Assembly (NCBI GenBank): GCA_018712665.1
Contig: DVGP01000264.1
Span: forward strand, 1 to 10,769
Length of the DNA: 10,769 bases
Source: Candidatus Pelethomonas intestinigallinarum
Lineage (GTDB): Bacteria > Bacillota > Clostridia > Oscillospirales > Oscillospiraceae
Direction: 5' to 3'
Below the pieces are notes generated by a model. That model saw only the letters and a list, made by a program, of their open reading frames with translations, ran no database searches and had not been told where the DNA came from. A program made the translations under genes and the position numbers. Shown piece by piece: positions 6,200 through 10,769 of this stretch; positions within the stretch are counted from its first letter, which is position 1; every line of letters starts with the position of its first letter.

Positions 6200-7663
6200 T
6201 CACCGGCCCTCCAAAACCCGGTAGATCAGATCCATGTCCAGCCCAGCGCGGACCGCATCGGCCAGAAGGTCATATTGCCGCTCCTTATATTCCGCCAGAT
6301 CAAAGGTTCCAACCTGCGTAAAGTCAATTCCCTTGCGAATACACAGAGCCTTTACAACGGCATCCGCGATACCGGGCGCGTCGAAGATCCCGTGGATATA
6401 GCTGCCGTAGATGTTTCCGCGGCTCACAAGAGGCGGCAGCCCCTCGCCGCCCCGGCCCATATGGATCTCGTAGCCCTGGTAGCGCAGACCCTCCAGTCCC
6501 GCCAGAGGGCCCGATACCGGCCCAAAGGTCCCGGTTGTCTGGGTCTGGACCTTCTCTCCCCGGAACACCGTGTCCACGTCCAGCAGGCCCATGCCGGCGA
6601 TCTCCGTCCCCGGGTCGGCCTCCGCTCCCTCCGGGTCGGAGATGGAGCGGCCCAGCATCTGAAAGCCGCCGCAGATGCCGAAAACCAGGGTACCGGCGGA
6701 GGCGGCCTTGTTCACTGCCGCCTCCAGGCCGCTCTGCCGCAGCCACCGCAGGTCCGCGATGGTGCTCTTGGTGCCGGGGAGGAGGATCATATCCGGCTGG
6801 TGGAGGTCGGAGACCTTGTCCACATACCGCAGGGACAGGTTCTCGTAGCGCTCAAAGGGGCTGAAGTCCGTAAAATTAGAGATCCGGGGCAGGCGGATGA
6901 CGGCCACGTCGATGAGCTTCCGGGCGCCTCCACGCTGGAAACGCTCCGTCAGGCTGTCCTCGTCGTCGATGTCCACATGGACGTAGGGCACCACCCCCGC
7001 TACCGGCACGCCGCACAGCGTCTCCAGCTGCCGCAGGCCCGGTTCCAGGATGGCACGGTCCCCCCGGAACTTGTTGACGATGACGCCCTTGACCCTGGCC
7101 CGCTCCTCCTCTTCCAGCAGGGCGATGGTGCCGTAGAGCTGGGCGAAGACCCCGCCCCGGTCGATGTCCCCCACCAGCAGCACCGGGGCGTCCACCAGCC
7201 GGGCCAGACCCATGTTGACAAAACCGTCGCTGTCCTTCAGGTTGATCTCCGCCGGGCTCCCCGCCCCCTCGATGACAATGACGTCATACTCGGAGGCCAG
7301 GCTGTTGTAGGCATCCAGCACCGCAGGGATCAGCTCACTCTTCCGGCGGTAGTACTCCATGGCCCTCATGTTGCCCAGAACCCGGCCGTTTACGATCACC
7401 TGGCTGCCCACGTCGGTGGTGGGCTTGAGGAGGACGGGGTTCATCCGCACGTCCGGGGCGATCCCCGCCGCCTCCGCCTGGACCACCTGGGCCCGGCCCA
7501 TCTCCCCGCCGCCGGCGGTAATAAAGGAGTTCAGGGCCATGTTCTGGCCCTTGAAAGGGGCTACCCGCAGCCCGTCCTGCCGAAAGATCCGGCACAGGCC
7601 CGCCGCCAGCAGGCTCTTCCCCGCGTTGGACATGGTTCCCTGGATCATGATGTTCTTCGCCAT
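6200..7663 (-). CDS. cbiP: Cobyric acid synthase (CbiP/CobQ)
   Basis: This glutamine-dependent amidotransferase amidates side chains b, d, e and g of adenosylcobyrinic acid a,c-diamide, using ATP and glutamine, to give adenosylcobyric acid. The 487-aa length is normal. The N-terminal synthetase domain has a P-loop-like GTMSNAGKS (9-17), FKGQNMALNSF (37-47), IVIEGAGSPAEINL (129-142) and VGDIDRGGVFAQLYG (164-178). The C-terminal glutaminase domain has the nucleophile Cys331 in FGICGGFQMLG, LRYQGYEIHMG (393-403) and His424 in YGSYIHGIFD. The start has AGAAGG 6 nt upstream. It lies downstream of cobD in the same direction but after a gap of about 235 bp full of palindromes, so it may be transcribed separately. 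A terminator follows it. Confidence 0.97.
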   Translation of the reverse strand: MAKNIMIQGTMSNAGKSLLAAGLCRIFRQDGLRVAPFKGQNMALNSFITAGGGEMGRAQVVQAEAAGIAPDVRMNPVLLKPTTDVGSQVIVNGRVLGNMRAMEYYRRKSELIPAVLDAYNSLASEYDVIVIEGAGSPAEINLKDSDGFVNMGLARLVDAPVLLVGDIDRGGVFAQLYGTIALLEEEERARVKGVIVNKFRGDRAILEPGLRQLETLCGVPVAGVVPYVHVDIDDEDSLTERFQRGGARKLIDVAVIRLPRISNFTDFSPFERYENLSLRYVDKVSDLHQPDMILLPGTKSTIADLRWLRQSGLEAAVNKAASAGTLVFGICGGFQMLGRSISDPEGAEADPGTEIAGMGLLDVDTVFRGEKVQTQTTGTFGPVSGPLAGLEGLRYQGYEIHMGRGGEGLPPLVSRGNIYGSYIHGIFDAPGIADAVVKALCIRKGIDFTQVGTFDLAEYKERQYDLLADAVRAGLDMDLIYRVLEGR

Positions 7664-7900
7664 ACGTCACCTTCTCAATGGGTATACATCCCTAGTGGGT
7701 ATTTGATCCTTTTCTTTTACAAAGAAGAGAATCAAATACCCGCGGGGCACTTAGAAAATTTTGGCGCGAAACGTTGTTTCGCTTGCGGGTTTTAACTTGA
7801 GGAACCAGATAAAAAAAGCAGAAAAAATAGATATAGAGCAAAGCGCAGCTTTGCTAAAAAAGTTCTTTTGATACTTTTCTTTCAAGAAAAGTATGTAGAC
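7664..7900. repeat. AT-rich palindrome cluster between cobD and cbiP
   Basis: The gap holds no gene. It contains four palindromes: 7697-7741 (arms starting GGGTATTTGAT), 7766-7782 (GCGAAAC-GTT-GTTTCGC), 7837-7855 (AGCAAAGC-GCA-GCTTTGCT) and 7871-7894 (11-bp arms ATACTTTTCTT). The first and last share a direct repeat, TTTGATnCTTTTCTTT, at 7702-7717 and 7867-7882 (15 of 16 identical). The region is far more AT-rich than its neighbours. It looks like a dispersed repeat cluster. I see no cobalamin-riboswitch-like core and no confident promoter for cbiP here. Confidence 0.6.
7871..7894 (-). terminator. Possible terminator palindrome after cobD
   Basis: A perfect 11-bp inverted repeat with a 2-base centre begins 7 nt past the cobD stop codon. 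On the minus strand CAAAAGAACTTTTTT follows, so the T-run starts about 9 nt after the stem. That is looser than a standard intrinsic terminator. It may instead be one unit of the local repeat cluster. Confidence 0.4.
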
Positions 7901-8968
7901 CTATATAGTGTCAAGAGCGTCAAGAACCTCGCCGATCGCCGCCAGCAGGGCTTGGTTTTCCCGGCGGCGTTTCACGGCGGCGCGGTACCAGCCGGGGCCC
8001 AGGCCGGGGTAGTTGGCGCAGTCCCGGATCAGGATACCCCGGTCCAGCAGGGGCTGGAACAGGGGGGAGAGGGCGTAAAAGAGCAGGTAGTTGGCCTGGG
8101 AGGGGCAGACCTCCAGCCCCAGGCGCTCCAGGCCCCGGCGGAGGTACGACCGCTCCCGGACGATGAGCTGCCGGGCCCGCTCCAGAAATTCCCTCTCCTC
8201 CAGGGCCGTCAGACCGGCGGCCTGGGCGGGGAGGGACACGTTCCAGGGCTGGGAGAGCCGCCCCATGGCGGTCAGCAGATCCCCGTCCGCCGTCAGGCCG
8301 CAGCCCAGCCGCAGTCCCGCCATGGCGTAGTTCTTGGTAAACGCCTTCAGGATGAACAGGCCGGGGTACTGGGCCAGAAAGGGCTTCAGGCTCCCGGTCT
8401 CCGCCCCGCCGCTGAGGTCCAGGAAGCACTCGTCAACGAAGAGGCGGGTTCCCCGCTCCCGGCACAGGGCCAGGACCTCCCGCAGCAGCGCCGGGTCCAT
8501 GAGCCGCCCGGTGGGGTTGTTGGGGTTGCAGAGGAAGAGAACGTCGTACCGCTCCCGGCGGAGCCGGTCCAGCAGGTCCGGACCGGGGACGAAGCCCTCC
8601 TCCCGCCGAAGGGGCAGGCGGTCCACCTGACAGCCCCAGGCTGTCAAGGCGGCGGCGTACTCGGAGAAGGTGGGGGCCAGCTCCAGGGCCCGGCGGGGCC
8701 GCAGGGCAGCGCAGTAGGTGAAGATCAGCTCCGCCGCCCCATTCCCAAACAGGATGTGCTCCCGTGGCACGCCCTCGCTCCGGGCCATGGCCTCCGTCAG
8801 CTCCCGGCAGAAGGGGTCCGGATACCGGTCCATCCGCCCCGCGGCGGCAGCCGCCGCCCGGCGGACGGCGGGCGGCGTGCCCAGGGGATTGGTGTTGACG
8901 GAAAAATCCAGCTCCACGGCACGGCCATACCGGTCGCCGCCGTGGGGGTTTTCAGCTTGGTAGAGCAT
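7901..8968 (-). CDS. cobD: Threonine-phosphate decarboxylase CobD
   Basis: CobD decarboxylates L-threonine O-3-phosphate to (R)-1-amino-2-propanol phosphate, which CbiB joins to the corrin ring as the linker to the nucleotide loop. The 355-aa product is a fold-type I PLP enzyme of the aspartate aminotransferase family. Visible are NPHGG (7-11), DFSVNTNPLG (21-30), NPNNPTG (148-154), Asp179 in VDECF, the Schiff-base Lys212 in AFTKNYAMAGLRLG with Arg220, and the C-terminal WYRAAVKRRREN segment with the carboxylate-binding Arg. I chose the ATG at 8966-8968 because AGGAGG lies 7 nt upstream and NPHGG then sits at the usual place. An upstream GTG/ATG-type start near 9013 would precede this site and lie inside cbiB. 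Histidinol-phosphate aminotransferase is the nearest alternative, but the context argues for CobD. Confidence 0.95.
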   Translation of the reverse strand: MLYQAENPHGGDRYGRAVELDFSVNTNPLGTPPAVRRAAAAAAGRMDRYPDPFCRELTEAMARSEGVPREHILFGNGAAELIFTYCAALRPRRALELAPTFSEYAAALTAWGCQVDRLPLRREEGFVPGPDLLDRLRRERYDVLFLCNPNNPTGRLMDPALLREVLALCRERGTRLFVDECFLDLSGGAETGSLKPFLAQYPGLFILKAFTKNYAMAGLRLGCGLTADGDLLTAMGRLSQPWNVSLPAQAAGLTALEEREFLERARQLIVRERSYLRRGLERLGLEVCPSQANYLLFYALSPLFQPLLDRGILIRDCANYPGLGPGWYRAAVKRRRENQALLAAIGEVLDALDTI

Positions 8969-8975
8969 ATGGGGG

Positions 8976-8981
8976 CCTCCT
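8976..8981 (-). promoter_or_regulatory. Ribosome binding site that sets the cobD start
   Basis: AGGAGG lies 7 nt before the ATG at 8966-8968 and just after the cbiB stop (8983-8985). It supports the shorter cobD start over the 45-nt longer reading. Confidence 0.85.
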
Positions 8982-8982
8982 C

Positions 8983-9957
8983 TCAGAGCAGAAGGATTGC
9001 CAGGGCCCTGCACCCGGCGCAGAGGACCAGGGCCAGCGCCGCCGTGGCGTACAGCAGACGGCAGGCCCGGGGAATGTCACCATGCTCGATTTCCCGGACC
9101 GGATCCCCGATATGGGGCTTTTTGTGGAGGACGCCGTGATACCAGGCGTCCCCCGCCAGGCGGAGCTCCAGGAGCCCGGCGCAGGCGGACTCCGTCTGGG
9201 CGGAGTTGGGGCTGGCGTGACAGAATCGGTCCCGGCGGAAGATCCGCCAGCCGTTTTTCACGTCCATCCCCAGCAGGGCCCCCGCCGCCAGCATCAGCAG
9301 GGCCGAGAGCCGGGCGGGCAGGAAATTGAACACGTCGTCCAGCTTCGCTAGGAAAAAGCCGATGTCCCGGTAGGGCGGGTCCGTGTAGCCTAGCATGGAG
9401 TCCATGGTGTTCACCGCCTTGTAGAGGAACCCCAGGGGCGCGCCGCCGATGGCCAGGAACACCAGGGGGGCCACCACGCCGTCGGAGGTGTTTTCCGCCA
9501 CCGTCTCCACGGCGGCCCGGGCCACCCCGGCCTCGTCCAGCCGCTGGGTGTCCCGGCCCACGATCATACTCACCGCCCGGCGGGAGGCCGTCAGATCCAC
9601 GGACTCCAATGCCCGGAAGACCTTCATGCTCTCGTCCCGCAGGGACTTGGTAGCCAAAATCTGCCAGCACATGGCGCTCTCCAGGGCCAGAGCCAGCCAG
9701 GGGGCGATCTGCCGGCAAAGCCACAGGAGGGCGGCGGGGACCAGCCAGGACAAAGCCGCCACACACAGCCCCAGGGCCAGTCCGGCCAGCTTCTCTCCCC
9801 GGGGTGTCCTGGGGAAGAGACGGCGGAAGAGCTTCTCAAAACCACTGATGAGCTTGCCGATGAGGACCACCGGGTGGGGGATGCTGTGGGGGTCCCCCAG
9901 GATCAGGTCCACGCAGAACCCGATCACCAGAGGAGCCAGAGAGATAAGGACAGGCAT
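8983..9957 (-). CDS. cbiB: Adenosylcobinamide-phosphate synthase CbiB
   Basis: CbiB is an integral membrane enzyme that attaches aminopropanol phosphate, the CobD product, to adenosylcobyric acid. The 324-aa product shows the family signatures DLILGDPHSIPHPVVLIGKL (17-36), VGRDTQRLDEAGVARAAVET (133-152) followed by VAENTSDGVVAPLVF, YKAVNTMDSMLGY (179-191), DDVFNFLPARLSAL (207-220) and SPNSAQTESACAGLLELRL (249-267). Hydrophobic segments lie near 3-20, 57-80, 83-101, 160-180, 214-232 and 300-324. The ATG at 9955-9957 shares its A with the cbiET stop (TGATG). A GTG one codon earlier is also possible, but the purine-rich GGGGGA just upstream is better spaced for the ATG. The order with cobD places both linker-forming steps side by side. 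Confidence 0.96.
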   Translation of the reverse strand: MPVLISLAPLVIGFCVDLILGDPHSIPHPVVLIGKLISGFEKLFRRLFPRTPRGEKLAGLALGLCVAALSWLVPAALLWLCRQIAPWLALALESAMCWQILATKSLRDESMKVFRALESVDLTASRRAVSMIVGRDTQRLDEAGVARAAVETVAENTSDGVVAPLVFLAIGGAPLGFLYKAVNTMDSMLGYTDPPYRDIGFFLAKLDDVFNFLPARLSALLMLAAGALLGMDVKNGWRIFRRDRFCHASPNSAQTESACAGLLELRLAGDAWYHGVLHKKPHIGDPVREIEHGDIPRACRLLYATAALALVLCAGCRALAILLL

Positions 9958-10769
9958 CACGATCCCCCATTCCGCTGGAAGGTATAGAGATACACGGGGT
10001 TCTGCCCCGCCATCAGGTGGTAGGGTCCGGCGGCCCGTCCTCGGGCCACGGTGAGGCTCACCACCTCAGATTCTGTAAAGGAAAACTCCTTCATACAGTT
10101 TGTCAGCTCCGCCGCCGTCTCCAGAGCGATGGCCGACGCTGTGATACGAACATTTGGGTTCTTCTCCAGGGCCAGGGCGATGATCTCCCGGAGGTTCCCG
10201 GAGCTGCCGCCGATGAAAACGTGGGAGGGGGCGGGCAGGTCCCGGCAGGCCTCCGGGGCCGCGCCGGGGACGAGCTCCAGGTTCCAGGCCCTCAGCCGCC
10301 GGCGGTTTTCCTCCAGCAGCTCCAGGGCATCCTGCCGCTTCTCGATGGCGTACACCCGGCCCTCCCGGGCCTGGAGGGCCATCTCAATGGCCACGGAGCC
10401 GGTGCCGGCCCCCACGTCCCAGCAAAGGGCGTCGGCGGTGAGCCGGAGCTTGGAGAGGGCCACTGCACGGACCTCGCTCTTGGTCATGGGCACCACCGCT
10501 CCGTCGCCCCCCCGCTGGAAGGTTTCGTCGGGGAGGCCGTGGGTCACCACGGGGGCTTTTGCCGACGGGTTCTCGATGAGCACCGCGCTGAGAGGGTGGA
10601 AGGATTTTTCCGCCAGCGCCCCGGCGGCGCCGGAGGTGACTGCCTCATCGGGGTAGCCCAGCCGCTCGCCCACGCTGACTGTAACGTCCCCCAGCCCCGC
10701 CTCCGCCAGCCGGCGGCAGAGGGCGGATACGCCGTCCGCTCCCCCCACCAGGGCGAAGACCCGGCGGTG
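9957..10769 (-). CDS. cbiET: Precorrin-6Y/cobalt-precorrin C5,C15-methyltransferase, CbiET fusion (5' end outside window)
   Basis: The visible 270 residues run off the window edge; the GTG at 10748 is internal, since the frame continues upstream as HRRVFALVGG. The first part, up to about ENPSAKAPVV, is the end of a CbiE C5-methyltransferase domain, with the typical VSVGERLGYPDEAVTSG and FHPLSAVLIENP segments. The rest is CbiT, the C15-methyltransferase that also decarboxylates the C12 acetate: GLPDETFQR, MTKSEVRAVALSKL, the SAM-binding DVGAGTGSVAIEMAL, VYAIEKRQDALELLEEN and VFIGGSSGNLREI. Separate cbiE and cbiT genes exist in Salmonella; the one-polypeptide form is also known as CobL or CbiET. 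It overlaps cbiB at the TGATG junction, so translation is coupled. The operon promoter, and any cobalamin riboswitch, would be upstream, beyond the window. Confidence 0.95.
   Translation of the reverse strand, partial: HRRVFALVGGADGVSALCRRLAEAGLGDVTVSVGERLGYPDEAVTSGAAGALAEKSFHPLSAVLIENPSAKAPVVTHGLPDETFQRGGDGAVVPMTKSEVRAVALSKLRLTADALCWDVGAGTGSVAIEMALQAREGRVYAIEKRQDALELLEENRRRLRAWNLELVPGAAPEACRDLPAPSHVFIGGSSGNLREIIALALEKNPNVRITASAIALETAAELTNCMKEFSFTESEVVSLTVARGRAAGPYHLMAGQNPVYLYTFQRNGGS

Noticed and set aside
5591..7795. 734-codon plus-strand open frame opposite cbiP and the start of the spoIIA operon
   Set aside because: It is antisense to well-identified genes, follows their codon pattern and has no recognisable domain; long shadow frames are expected in GC-rich coding DNA.
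7664..7900. Cobalamin riboswitch upstream of cbiP
   Set aside because: I find no recognisable B12-box-like conserved core on the minus strand; the stems are simple AT-rich palindromes.
7868..9139. 423-codon plus-strand open frame opposite cobD and the end of cbiB
   Set aside because: Antisense shadow of cobD, low-complexity Gln/Gly/Pro-rich, no domain.

Overview
The window looks like chromosome from a GC-rich, endospore-forming anaerobic member of the Clostridia, probably an Oscillospiraceae-type gut Firmicute (Flavonifractor/Oscillibacter-like; this placement is inference). Three things point there: a complete spoIIAA-spoIIAB-sigF sporulation operon, an anaerobic cobalamin (cbi-type) gene cluster, and Gram-positive LytR-CpsA-Psr (LCP) cell-wall proteins next to rsfS. 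No transposase, phage gene, CRISPR array, tRNA or rRNA is visible.

Plus strand, 1-4325. The window opens in the last codons of an unseen gene whose Gly/Pro/Asp-rich end resembles the tails of the next two genes. Two complete tandem LCP paralogues follow (578 and 636 aa). Both start with nearly the same cytoplasmic peptide, have one membrane anchor and an extracellular LCP catalytic domain, and carry very long low-complexity tails that end in the same residues, EPPGWL. The set ends with rsfS, the ribosomal silencing factor. LCP genes beside rsfS are a common clostridial arrangement.

Convergent junction, 4326-4616. rsfS (plus) and sigF (minus) face each other across about 290 bp that is almost entirely hairpins. 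It holds a GC-rich terminator stem, a second long stem, and a palindrome-filled element bounded by imperfect inverted repeats.

Minus strand, 4617-6081: spoIIAA, spoIIAB and sigF in the classical order and tightly coupled. This is the anti-anti-sigma / anti-sigma kinase / sigma-F switch that starts forespore-specific transcription.

Minus strand, 6200-10769: late cobalamin genes. In transcription order they are cbiET (5' part outside the window), cbiB, cobD and cobyric acid synthase cbiP (cobQ). Together they cover C5/C15 methylation and C12 decarboxylation of the ring, a,c-diamide-stage amidations, and making and attaching the aminopropanol linker. The first three are translationally coupled or nearly so. 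cbiP is set apart by an AT-rich, palindrome-rich gap of about 235 bp. A U-tracted terminator lies between cbiP and spoIIAA, so the cobalamin and sporulation units are probably transcribed separately.

I see no clearly new multi-gene system. The least explained features are the LCP tails and tags, the DPF repeats in the second complete LCP protein, and the two structured intergenic regions.
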